This document shows, piece by piece, positions 25,101 through 37,745 of a stretch of 64,000 bases of DNA (the first letter of the stretch is position 1; the number at the start of each line of letters is the position of its first letter). Location: assembly GCA_024509875.1 (NCBI GenBank), contig JAMPIV010004262.1, forward strand, positions 1 to 64,000. The letters run 5' to 3'. The stretch comes from Oreohelix idahoensis (taxonomy: Eukaryota > Mollusca > Gastropoda > Stylommatophora > Oreohelicidae). Under the pieces are notes generated by a model. That model worked only from the letters and a program-made list of their open reading frames with translations, was not told the DNA's origin and searched no databases. The position numbers were made by a program, and so were the translations under genes.

Positions 25101-28100
25101 ATACCTTTATATTTGTTTCATATTAATTTACTGTTTACAGGCCTCAGGTTTCCCTCCCTTATTTGTAATATATGTTTGTACAATACCAAACCTACCCACT
25201 ATCCTGTTCTCACTGTTCTAGTCTACTATCATTTACTGGACACAGTATTAAGGTCCTAAGGGTCTTGTTGGATTCGGCCTAAACTGATTGATAGAAAATA
25301 CAACTGAAGTGATTTTGCTTCATTAGATTGGCTGAAGACTGCCACAATGGAGGATCTTCTGGGTGTAGTGTATTGTGGTTTACGCACTACTTGACCTGCC
25401 CTTGTAAAACAACATTTTTTTGTTGAAGCGTTGATGGTAGAGCGTGGATATAAGTGTGATTCGCTTTGCAATGGCTAGGCCGGGGGTTTGACGCAACGGA
25501 ATTTCCAGTGTTCAAATCCTGGGTAAGCCACTCATGTCTGTTGTTTTTCTGTTGTCTGGTGTTCTACTTCTTTATTTCCTGCGTGTGCCTGATAACATAC
25601 CTTTATATTTGTTTCATATTAATTTACTGTTTACAGGCCTCAGGTTTCCCTCCCTTATTTGTAATAAATTTTTTGTTTGTACAAATTACCAAACTAAACC
25701 CACTATCCCCTGTTTTCTCCAACCTGTTCTAAGTCTACTATCCATTTTACTGGAACCCACAGTATTAAGGTCCTAAGGGTCTTGTTGGATTCGGCCTATA
25801 CTGCTTGATAGAAATACAACAGAAGTGATTGCGTCATTAATAGGCTGAACTGCCCATGGAGGACTCCTGGTGTCGTGTATTGTGGTTCGCACTATTGACC
25901 TGCCATTGAAACATCATTTTTTGATGATGCGTAGATGGCAGAGCGGATAGTGTGATTCGCTTGCATGGCTAGGCGGGGTTGTCGCACGGAAGGTCCAGTG
26001 TTCAAATCCTGGGTAAGCCACTCATGTCTGTTGTTTTTCTGTTGTCTGGTGTTCTACTTCTTTAATTCCTGCGAGTGCCTGATAACATACCTTTATATTT
26101 GTTTCATATTAATTTACTGTTTACAGGCCTCAGGTTTCCTCCCAGTTTTTTGTAAAATCCTGTTTGTACAATAAACCAAACCTACCCACCTATCCTGTTA
26201 CTCCACTGTTTATTCTATTTACATTTTTTACTGACAACAGTATTTAAGGTCCTAAGGGTCTTGTTGGACTTCGGCTCCTATAATGCTTGATTGATTTTTA
26301 CAACAGAAGTGATTGCGTCATTTTTTAATAGACGGAAATGACCACGGTGGACTTCTGGTGTCGTGTTTTGTGGTTCGCATTTTGAACCATGCCATTCGAA
26401 CATTAATTTTTGATGGATGCGTAGTTGGCAGAGCGGAATAGTGGTGATTACAGCATTGCATGGCTAGGCGGGAGTTGTCGTCACGGAAGAGTACAGTGTT
26501 TCAAAATCCGGGGTTACACGCCATCTTATGTCCTGTTGTTTTTCTGTTGTCTGGTGTTCTACCTCTTTATTTCCTGCGTGTGCCTGATAACCTACCTTTA
26601 TCTTTGTTTCATATTAATCTACTGTTTACAGGCCTCAGGTTTCCCTCCCTTATTTGTAATAAATGTTTGTACAATACCAAACCTAGCCACTATCCTGTTC
26701 TCACTGTTCTAGTCTACTATCATTTACTGGACACAGTATTAAGGTCCTAAGGGTCTTGTTGGATTCGGCCTATACTGCTTGATAGAAATACAACAGAAGT
26801 GATTGCGTCATTGATAGGCTGAACTGCCCATGGAGGACTTCTGGTGTCGTGTATTGTGGTTCGCACTATTGACCTGCCATTGAAACATCATTTTTTTGAT
26901 GATGCGTAGATGGCATAGCGGATTGTTGTGGATTTCGCTTGCAATGGCTAGGGCGGGGTTTTCGCACGGAAGGTCCAGTGTATCAAAATCATGGGTAAGC
27001 CAATCATGTCTGTTGTTTATCTGTTGTCTGGTGTTCTACTTCTTTATTTTATCGCGAGTTGCCTTTGGGGGGGTGATAAACATACCTTTATATTTGTTTC
27101 ATATTAATTTCATATTAATTTACTGTTTACAGGCCTCAGGTTTCCCTCCCTTATATGTAATAAATGTTTGTACAATACCAAACCTACCCACTATCCTGTT
27201 CTCACTGTTCTCGTACAAAAAAATACTACTCATTTACCTGGACCTCAGTATTAAGGTCCTTAAGGGTCTTGGTGGTTTCGGCCTATACTGCTTGATAGAA
27301 ATACAACAGAAGTGATTGCGTCATTAATAGGCTGAACTGCCCATGGAGGACTTCTGGTGTCGTGTATTGTGGTTCGCACTATTGACCTGCCATTGAAACA
27401 TCATTTTTTGATGATGCGTAGATGGCAGAGCGGATAGTGTGATTCGCTTGCATGGCTAGGCGGGGTTGTCGCACGGAAGGTCCAGTGTTCAAATCCAGGT
27501 AAGCACAATCCATGTCTGTTGATTTTCTGTTGTCCCCTGAGTGCTTCTACTTCTTTGTTTTTCCTAGCGAGTCGCCTGATAACATTACCCTTTATATTTT
27601 GTTTTTCATATTAATTTAATGTTTTACAGGCCTACAGTTTTCCCTCACTTTTTATGTTAATAAAAATTGTTTGTACATATTCCAAACCTACCCACAAACC
27701 TGATCTCAACTGTTCTAGTTCTATCTAACATTTTCTGGACACAGTAGTAATGTCCTAAGGGTCTTGTTGGATTCGTCCTATGCTGCTTTGCTAGATATAA
27801 CAACAGAAAGAGATTGCTTCATAATAGGCTGACTGGAAACTGCACATTGAGGACTTCTGGTGTCCCCGTGTAGTGTGGGATTGCACTATTGGACCATGCG
27901 CACATTGAAACATCATTTTTTGATTGATGCTTAGAAGGTCAGAGCGGATAGTGTGAGTCGCTTTGCAGGGCTAGGCGGTTTGTCCGCCACGGACAGGTCC
28001 ATTGTTCAAAATCATTGGGATACGACCTGACTCATGTCTTGTTGTTTTTCAGTTGTCTGTGTGTTCTTACTTCTTTATTTCCTGCGAGTGCCTGATAACA

Positions 28101-29620
28101 TACCTTTAATATTTGTTTAATATTAATTTACTGTTTACAGGCCTCAGGTTTCCCTCCCTTATTTGTAATAAATGTTTGTACAATACCAAACCTACCCACT
28201 ATCCTGTTCTCACTGTTCTAGTCTACTATCATTTACTGGACACAGTATTAAGGGCCTAAGGGCCTTGTTGGATTCGGCCTATACTGCTTGATAGAAATTA
28301 CACCAGAAGGAGAATATTTTTGCGTCATTATTAGGCCTGAACTGCACATGGAGGAACTTCTGGTGTCGTGTATAGTTGGTTTCGAAACTTAATGACCTGC
28401 CATTGATGAAAAACTCATTTTCTTTTTATGATGCGTAGATGGCAGAGCGGATAGTGTGATTCGCTTGCATGGCTAGGCGGGGTTGTCGCACGGAAGGTCC
28501 AGTGTTCAAATCCTGGGTAAGCCACTCATGTCTGTTGTTTTTCTGTTGTCTGTGTTCTACTTCTTTATTTCCTGCGAGTGCCTGATAACATACACTTTTA
28601 TTTTTTTGTTCAAATTATTTTACTGTTTACAGGGCCTCAGGTTTTCCATCCCTTTATTTGTAATAAATTGGTTTGTACAATTACCCAAAACTACCCACTA
28701 TTATCCCTGTTTCTCACTGTTCATAGTCAACTATCATTTACTGGACACAAGAATTAAATGGTACTAAGGGTCCCTTGTTAGATTACGGCCTCTACTGCGT
28801 TGGATTTGAAATACAACAGAAGTGATTGCGTCATTAATAGGCTGAACTGCCCATGGAGGACTTCTGGTGTCGTGTATAGTGGTTCCGCACTTATTGACCA
28901 GCCATTTTGAAAACATCATTTTTTGATGATGCGTAGATGGCAGAGCGGATAGTGTGAATCGTCTTTGTCATGGCTAGGCGGGGTTGTCCAGCACGGAAGG
29001 TCCACAGTGTTGCAAATTCCTGGGTTAGAGCCAACTCATGTCTGTTGTTTTTCTCTGTTTGTCAGGTGTTTCTAACTTCTTTATTTCCTGCGAGTGCCTT
29101 ATAACAAACCTTTTATATTTGTTTCATATTAATTTTACAGTTTACAAGGCCTCCAGGTTTCCCTCCCATTATTTGTAATAAATGTTTGTTTACAATACCA
29201 AACCTTACCCACTATTCCTGTTTTCACGGTTATAATCTACTATCATTTACTGGACACAGTATTAAGGCCCTAAGGGTCTTGTTGGATTCGGCCTATACTG
29301 CTTGATAGAAATACAACAGAAGTGATTGCGTCATTAATAGGCTGAACTGCCCATGGAGGACTTCTGGTGTCGTGTATTGTGGTTCGCACTATTGACCTGC
29401 CATTGATACATCATTTTTTGATGATGCGTAGATGGCAGAGCGGATAGTGTGATTCGCTTGCATGGCTAGGCGGGGTTGTCGCACGGAAGGTCCAGTGTTC
29501 AAATCCTGGGTAAGCCACTCATGTCTGTTGTTTTTCTGTTGTCTGGTGTTCTACTTCTTTATTTCCTGCGAGTGCCTGATAACATACCTTTATATTTGTT
29601 TCATATTAATATTGTGTTTA
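22184..29620 (+). repeat. Tandem array of ~470-500 bp tRNA-like (SINE-like) units
   Basis: About 16 head-to-tail units are counted from the recurring CCAGTGTTCAAATCC. Unit starts lie near 22184, 22592, 23036, 23516, 24003, 24471, 24971, 25473, 25966, 26461, 26945, 27451, 27966, 28468, 28972 and 29461; the last is partial. Each typical unit has TGGCAGAGCGG, a good Pol III A box, and about 63 bp later GTTCAAATCC, a B box. That spacing suits a class II (Leu/Ser-like) tRNA with a long variable arm. The rest of the unit is T-rich, with CTTATTTGTAATAAATG and GGTCCTAAGGGTC. The ~88-codon frame repeated in each unit is unlikely to be a gene, because indels disrupt it freely. The first two units lack the A-box part. 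Confidence 0.92.
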
Positions 29621-29841
29621 CATGCTAACGTGATGTGTGTTGGTGACACCTCCCCGATGTGAATATTTTTTGAGACATATTTATTTTTCTGTTGAGGTAT
29701 ATCCTCACCAGACACTCTATATTTAGCCTCATGTTAGGCAATTTAATTAATTATCGGCGCATAATTCGTGCGTTTTGAGCCGCTTATCGCATGCTCTTTG
29801 ATATCGAAAAAAAAAAATATGTTCCACATTTTTTTTTTTAT

Positions 29842-29859
29842 CGGGAGGAGGTGGTGATA
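29842..29859 (+). promoter_or_regulatory. Polypurine tract of the Gmr1-like element
   Basis: CGGGAGGAGGTGGTGATA lies immediately upstream of the TG that opens the right LTR. In LTR elements such a tract primes plus-strand DNA synthesis. Position and composition fit, although it contains three T. Confidence 0.7.
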
Positions 29860-30939
29860 TGTTGCGTGATAAATTCTCGCAACATCGTTTTATTTCAATA
29901 TCTATTTTATAACGCAAGGGCAACAACTGCTTGAAATTTATAGTCACTTTTCTCGGTAAGCATTTGTCTTCTCGCGTTGGTATCGAATGCAGTTAAGTTT
30001 GAGCTGTGGTCATTTTGCGCTGGACTGCGCATGACTTGTCTTGCTTCTTGGTCGATCGGTTTCCGCCCACCACTAGTGGAGTGAGCGATTTGGAATGGCG
30101 AAAGAGATGCCTCGTTGAAGAGGGGATCTCCGCTTTTTTTGTTCTGTCAGGAATGTGAGAGTCCTCTTATGGATATTTCGTTTATTCGAGATAATACCTC
30201 TAGTGTATTTGCACATGCCGGAGGCATAATATTTCTGTGTATTTCCGGAAGGCAAGGTAAATTAACATTTTCATTAACTCTATCGATTTTTGGTCGTGAA
30301 CGATTTCTGGTTCATAGCCTGTCTTCGAAAGTCGTCGTCACGAGATGTTTTCCTAGCTCACATGTCGCTGTATTGTGCTGCATCGGTTGATGCAGGTTCC
30401 AAGGACCATTACTTGCTACTTTGTTAAATGAACTAGGTTTGAAAAAACCTTTATTATCTAGAGGATATTTTTGAGGACATTATTTATACTTCGGCAGACG
30501 TGTCTGTCTTGCTGAAGTCAGACTAAGGAGAGTGAACTGATCTCATACATCTGGTTATCTCCTGGCTGTTATAGAAAAGGATGGAGTTTTTCACCTGACT
30601 ACATTTACAGCACTTTGAAATATAACATGCATCTGACTCATCATTGTAATGCTGTCTACCGTCTATTGCTGTATTGAATGTTGCTGTGATAATGACTGTT
30701 TGATGTGCCTACATATTCGCGTAACCATTTTGTCACTGTGGCGTCCACAATAAATAATGAAGAAAAAACGTCAACGGCTGTTACAAGAATCATTGACTTT
30801 ATACGTCGTGAGTTTACTGACGTCCTATGTGGATTGCCCTGTTATTTTTGTATGAACATTGTTTTGACTGAACACATCTGCACACCACACAAAACCAGAC
30901 ATGCGGATACCATCCATCATCATATGGCATCACGCATCA
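29860..30939 (+). repeat. 3' LTR of the Gmr1-like element
   Basis: The 1080-bp LTR begins TGTTGCG and ends GCATCA. Its first 25 bp contain a perfect 7-bp inverted pair, TGTTGCG and CGCAACA. Bases 29896-30939 match the left LTR almost perfectly. AATAAA lies at 30749-30754. The flank after the end is CGGTC, but the left flank needed to show a target duplication is lost. Confidence 0.8.
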
Positions 30940-31195
30940 CGGTCGTTTTCAGATAGTCGTGGCATTTTAAGCACATGTACTGGGTGTTTTGTCTCAACGG
31001 CCTTTTTATACCGAGTATACTGCCACAACGCGTACACATTTTCAGGGTCATAGCTGTTGGGAATCGTGTTGCACGTGTAACTTTCATTGTTTCATGTAGT
31101 CTGTACACAAACCCGTGGGTTGAATCATGCACTTTCCATTCCAGCAGCCATTCGCTCTCTACCTCATGACAAACACGGGGAAAATCCATTCCCAC
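30940..31195 (-). pseudogene. Cys-rich fragment, possibly piggyBac transposase C-terminus
   Basis: The minus strand reads MCTRCGSILGIKRPLRQNTQ followed by YMCLKCHDYLK. This C-x2-C ... T-x-Y-x-C-x2-C pattern is reminiscent of the cysteine-rich C-terminal domain of piggyBac transposases. The expected final Cys-His part is missing and the frame runs into the LTR. It could equally be another zinc ribbon, so this is a weak call. Confidence 0.25.
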
Positions 31196-31239
31196 ACTTT
31201 TTTTTCCAGCTTCTCGGCATCAGTATATATAATAGTGGT

Positions 31240-33696
<2,457 letters not shown>

Positions 33697-33834
33697 CAGT
33701 AAGAACGAACGAAGGAACGAAATCTTTATTTCATCAGGGTAAAGAAATAGGCATAATTGCCTTTTTATATTTCTGCCCTGCAATACAATGTTCAGCGTGT
33801 TAAAAGTTAAAATATTAACAACTTCAGACAGTGT

Positions 33835-34196
33835 TGGAGTGAGTAATCTAACTTTCGAAGTGAAAACAGGGGTACGACTGGAATGCCCCTTATCAACAAC
33901 ATTAATTTTGACAGCCATAGATTGGGTGATGCGCCAGACAACAGAGGGCAGTCCAAGAGGAATTAGATGGACAACATTTTCTACACTGGAAGATTTGGAA
34001 TATGCAGATGACATTGCACTACTCACTCATTCACATCAACACATTCAAGACAAAACAGATAGACTGAATAAGTATGGCCAGCAGGTTGGTCTGAACATCA
34101 ATCTGAAGAAGACAGAGGTCATGACACTAAATGTGGGCAATCCTGAGCTAATAACAATAAGGAAGCAGAAGCTAGAACGTACAGACGCATTTACTT
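33835..34196 (+). pseudogene. LINE family B fragment, 5' part (RT)
   Basis: The plus strand encodes an RT fragment with LEDLEYADDIALLTHSHQH and GLNINLKKTEVM, closely matching the minus-strand copy at 52870-53692. The normally invariant RQGC is altered (GVRLECPLS). The reading stops at ATTTACTTA where an insertion begins, and homology resumes at 36893. Confidence 0.85.
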
Positions 34197-34662
34197 AAAT
34201 ATTTCTTGTACGTTTCTTATTCGACTTTTCTAAATATTCAATAATACCGGATATCTTCACTGGAAGGTTCATCAGTGTAATAATACAATAGTTAGTCCAG
34301 TAGCGGACCTGGTCTCACTAGCGGCAGGCCATGAAGAGGCATGCCGAAGCCCTACCACGATCTTGCTGGAGATTCATAACTGGAGATGTTAGATACTGGA
34401 TACAAACGAAACGAGCCAGAATTGGCAATGGCTAACACTTCATATAGGAAGGTAGCATAATAAATACAACATGAAGTCTTCCCACGACATGTGGTAAAGA
34501 CTTTCAATCAACTATGCTGGAAGACAACCGTCTTCGATCACCGGCTATTTTCATCTCTCAGCGTCAGCGCTGTTAGGCGACAATCAATACCGATCGCACC
34601 AAGTTGTGCTCTTTAGTGCAACAATTGATACGTAATTAATTAAACATATGTTTACTCAGATG

Positions 34663-34905
34663 TCGGCGTCTGTGGCCTAATGGATATGAACGCAGTTTCA
34701 TAATCCAGATATACCAGGTTCGAAACCTGCTGCAGGCGGTTTGGTAGCAGATCGCTTTGTGTGGATTTTTAACAATGGTATAAGCGCCGTACCGGTCAGA
34801 AAGCAATGGCAAACTACTGAATGAAAAAAATTGCCTAGAAAAATCACAAACAGCCAATAAAAGCTGGGGTTGATTGCCACGTCCTGTAAAGGATAAGCAA
34901 CTAAC
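34663..34905 (+). mobile_element. tRNA-Arg-derived SINE with 11-bp target duplication
   Basis: The 243-bp element is flanked by TTACTCAGATG at 34652-34662 and 34906-34916. Its head has TGGCCTAATGGATA (A box at 34673) and GGTTCGAAACC (B box at 34717), exactly 44 bp apart as in a tRNA. The A-box region is identical to that of animal tRNA-Arg genes, and the acceptor-stem ends still nearly pair. SINEs are transcribed by RNA polymerase III and moved by LINE enzymes. The body contains a run of seven A and the 3' end is AAGCAACTAAC. No partner LINE tail was matched. Confidence 0.88.
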
Positions 34906-35357
34906 TTACTCAGATGCGCACACAAAGTGCATCTAACACAGTTAGACTGGCATCTATAGCACGTTTCACTAGCTTTGCCCAACTTCAAAATGCTATATCT
35001 CAGCGAATATATAACGCATATAAGTGAAATTTTGTGTGTGAATTTGAAATGGTATAGACCCTATGAATTAAATTTTTCATTAAAATGCGGCCATTGGTTT
35101 CAATTTTCGTTTCTTTGCGATATAATATAAAATCCTACTTGCCAACACACATCACACGCACACATATTGAAATGTCTACAGTAAATTATACGACCTCATT
35201 TGCACATTTTTGGTTTATCAAGCAATTGGCATGATTTTTGAGTGAAATTGCGTGAAATCGCACTTCTTGAACATAAAACAGTTTATATCCGGTGCAACGC
35301 ACACATTGTCAATCAGAGGTGTGTCTACAAAAATTATTGTGTGGTTAAGAAGGAAAA

Positions 35358-36647
35358 ATGAGTCTGCGAGTACATTTTATGACATTACAGCAAATCACAA
35401 ATAGGATTTTTAAGTATTTCTGCAATGAAGCTACTCGAGGAAAACTATATCATTCTATTTCAAACCCACAAAAGAGGACTATTCACGCCTTGGGGATAAG
35501 CAAACGATCATTGCACCGCTGGATAGCGACATCTGAAATGTCTAATTCCAGTGTTTTACACACGAAAATTAGGCCAAGAGTGGTGGATAATTTTGACAGA
35601 GAATTGATCCGCAGAGAAATTTGCAATATGTTTCACAATAATGAGGCAGTGACTTTAAGGAAATTGAAAATTTGGTTACGAAAGAATAATGACATTGATA
35701 TTTCCAAATCTACGCTATGGAGGACTATTAGGAGTTTGGGATTCACTTTTAGAAAATATGTTGGTGGTAGAAACCTTATTTGTGAGAAGCCTCATATAGT
35801 TGCAATGAGAAGCAACTATTTACGCGAGGTCAGAGAAATGAGAAGAGATTGTTATGATTTTGTGTATTTAGATGAAACTTGGATCAATGCGCACCACAGT
35901 AATGAACGAGAATGGCAATCATCTGATGGAACAACTAAGAGACTAGTACCAAGCAGCAAAGGACAGCGCCTAATAATTGCACATCCAGGAAGCAGCCATC
36001 ATGGGCTTCTAAATAATACTGAACTCATATGTGTTTCAAAATCCATAGATAATAGGGATTATCATACAGAGATGAATGGCAAGATATTTCAAGATTGGAT
36101 TGTGAATCATGTACTTCCTTCATTGGATAGACCGTCGTGTTTGATAATGGACAATGCTTCATATCACAACGTTGGGGCACCAGAAGATAAAGTTCCTAAT
36201 TCATCAAGTACTAAAGATGTAATAAAGATTTGGCTGACCAAAAACAACATTCCATTCAACGAAATGTTCCTGAAGCCTGGATTACTTGAAATTGTAAAAA
36301 ATACACAGCATACAAAGATATTTCACATAGACAAGGCAATCCATGAACATGGTCACAGATGTTTAAGATTGCCTCCTTACCATTCTCACTTAAACCCAAT
36401 AGAATTAATCTGGGCTAAAATTAAGGAACAGGTAGCAACAGAAAATAGGACGTTCAAATTAAAAGATGTTGAAATACTTACAAAAGCCGCCATCTCAAAC
36501 ATAGCCAGGGATTATTGGAAGAAATGTGAGAACCATGTGTTACAAGAGGAAGAGGAATATTGGACGAATGATGGTTTGTCCTTCATTCAGCCGAGATTGA
36601 TTATCAATTTCTCAGAGACATCTGATTATGATTCGGATGAAGTTTAA
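35358..36647 (+). CDS. IS630/Tc1/mariner-superfamily transposase, DD83E type
   Basis: An uninterrupted 429-codon frame starts at AAAATGAG, a good context; a second Met is at codon 8. The protein would cut and rejoin its own transposon. The N-terminus has helix-turn-helix features (LGISKRSLHRWI and ISKSTLWRTIRSLGF, residues ~45-135). The DDE catalytic triad is D172 in YLDETWINAHH, D265 in LIMDNASYHN and E349 in HLNPIELIWAKIK. I count 83 residues between D265 and E349, far more than the 34-41 of Tc1 and mariner. The spacer holds the low-complexity piece NSSSTKDVIKIWL. The acidic end is SDYDSDEV. All three acidic residues are present, so the enzyme could be active. It resembles the long-spacer families recently separated from Tc1/mariner, but I cannot verify the family name. 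Confidence 0.88.
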   Translation: MSLRVHFMTLQQITNRIFKYFCNEATRGKLYHSISNPQKRTIHALGISKRSLHRWIATSEMSNSSVLHTKIRPRVVDNFDRELIRREICNMFHNNEAVTLRKLKIWLRKNNDIDISKSTLWRTIRSLGFTFRKYVGGRNLICEKPHIVAMRSNYLREVREMRRDCYDFVYLDETWINAHHSNEREWQSSDGTTKRLVPSSKGQRLIIAHPGSSHHGLLNNTELICVSKSIDNRDYHTEMNGKIFQDWIVNHVLPSLDRPSCLIMDNASYHNVGAPEDKVPNSSSTKDVIKIWLTKNNIPFNEMFLKPGLLEIVKNTQHTKIFHIDKAIHEHGHRCLRLPPYHSHLNPIELIWAKIKEQVATENRTFKLKDVEILTKAAISNIARDYWKKCENHVLQEEEEYWTNDGLSFIQPRLIINFSETSDYDSDEV

Positions 36648-36892
36648 TTTCTTTAAAGATGACCTTACCGTTATTTACAAGCACAGTAGAGGAGAAACTT
36701 TCCATTATGATATTTATGAACCGCAAAGTGGTGATACCTATTGAAATAATTAGATCAATGAAGGTCCAGTTTGGTAGCGCATTAAATGTCAATGACAAAC
36801 AATGTCACGAGTATCTCCCATGCAGATCATTTAAGAAATCATCTTCAACAGGTATTCATTTGCGCCTCGCCAAAACAAGGCAAAACTTTAAA

Positions 36893-37259
36893 AAAAAAAT
36901 AAAATCTGACAGCGGAACAAGCAAGGACATTAACAACAGAGTGAATAAAGCGAGAACAGCCTTTGCTAGTCTCAACAACATTTGGAAGTCTTCCCAGTAC
37001 AGCACAAACACCAAATTAAGACTGTATGAGAGCTGTGTGCTTTCTGTGCTTCTCTACGGTGCGGAATATTGGAGAGTAACAGAGAATGGCGGAGAACTGT
37101 GGAAGCCGAAATGCAAAGAATGAATCAGAGTTGAGGCACTGTACGAAGGTGGCTGCCGACCGAGCAAAGTGGAATCAATTTGTTGCTGCCCTACAAGACG
37201 CCACTAGGCGTGATGGTCACTGACTGCTTTGACGGTTGGCGGCTATGGATCAAAGAAGA
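36893..37259 (+). pseudogene. LINE family B fragment, 3' part
   Basis: Homology to the 52870-53692 copy resumes at TGACAGCGGAACAAGC and encodes SKDINNRVNKARTAF and LYESCVLSVLLYGAE. It then jumps across an internal deletion of roughly 250 bp to the C-terminal and 3' untranslated part, which ends GGATCAAAGAAGA. Confidence 0.85.
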
Positions 37260-37599
37260 TGCACGCGCAGAACAGTGCACAAACCAATCACAACCGTTCA
37301 GGACAGTGATCCAGTCCCAGGCACATATTTCTCAGATAAGACAGGATAAACACAGAAATGTCTCCTGCCTCACATCGTTAGTCACACCACACAATAACAG
37401 GAAGTGCTAAAATAAAATGCGATGATTCCGTCTAGTTAGATGCTGCATGTATAAAAATTTACAGAGCCCATGAAAGGAATTGGAGATTGCTTTAATGATA
37501 TTTGAACAAACGTCTGCTACGATCACACATTCAGTAATAGTGCGTTGTACAGGCTGATGTCTTAACGACGGATCTATTAAAATTATAAGAGGTTGGAAG

Positions 37600-37665
37600 T
37601 GGCTTAAGAGAGATGGCGTTCGCCTCGAATCCTAAAGGTGCCGGGTTGGATTCCCAGTAGACGGA
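37600..37665 (+). repeat. tRNA-like SINE head (weak)
   Basis: TGGCTTAAGAGA at 37600 and GGTTGGATTCC at 37644 are separated by 44 bp, the tRNA spacing of Pol III A and B boxes. The B box deviates from consensus. The element body and ends could not be traced beyond the poly-C run. Confidence 0.4.
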
Positions 37666-37720
37666 ATATAATTTATGGAAATATTTTTTTCCAGAACCAG
37701 TGGTCCTGAATATGTCATAA

Positions 37721-37745
37721 CCCCCCCCCCCCCCCCCCCCCCCCC
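37721..37745. repeat. Poly-C run
   Basis: Twenty-five consecutive C. Its length is likely uncertain in the assembly. Confidence 0.95.

Larger units (their letters stand above)
14239..30939 (+). mobile_element. Very large Gmr1-like LTR retrotransposon with internal tandem array
   Basis: Two direct repeats of about 1.05 kb (14239-15284 and 29896-30939) are nearly identical and bracket gag, protease, integrase, RT and RNase H. The left copy ends in CA, followed two bases later by TGGTGGCCATAAGCTGG, a plausible tRNA primer site. The right copy starts TGTTGCG directly after the purine-rich GGGAGGAGGTGGTGATA. These features make them 5' and 3' LTRs. Integrase lies before reverse transcriptase, as in the Gmr1 branch of Ty3/gypsy elements. 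Between RNase H and the polypurine tract sits a 7.4-kb array of tRNA-like units. The left LTR lacks its first 36 bp at the junction with the Tc1 remnant, so the left target duplication is lost. The alternative is that the repeats are unrelated insertions; the primer site and purine tract argue against it. Confidence 0.75.
34197..36892 (+). mobile_element. 2.7-kb insertion carrying a DD83E transposase
   Basis: Both sides belong to one LINE family B copy. Compared with the copy at 52870-53692, only about 21 bp of LINE sequence are missing at the junction. The insert holds an intact transposase gene and a SINE. I could not find terminal inverted repeats or a target duplication, so the transposon's own ends may be internal to these limits or decayed. 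Confidence 0.6.

Noticed and set aside
22184..29620. CRISPR-like array
   Set aside because: Units are ~470-500 bp with no short repeat/unique spacer pattern, and the genome is clearly eukaryotic.
22195..29662. Repeated ~88-codon hydrophobic frames in the tandem array
   Set aside because: They recur only because the unit is repeated. Indels break them in many units, and the unit is better explained by its tRNA-like boxes.
14239..30939. Simple segmental duplication of a 1-kb block
   Set aside because: The primer-site candidate after the left copy, the polypurine tract before the right copy and the enclosed gag-pol make LTRs a better explanation.
34663..34740. Functional tRNA gene
   Set aside because: Box spacing is perfect, but the anticodon arm is degenerate and an 11-bp target duplication encloses a longer element, so it is a SINE.
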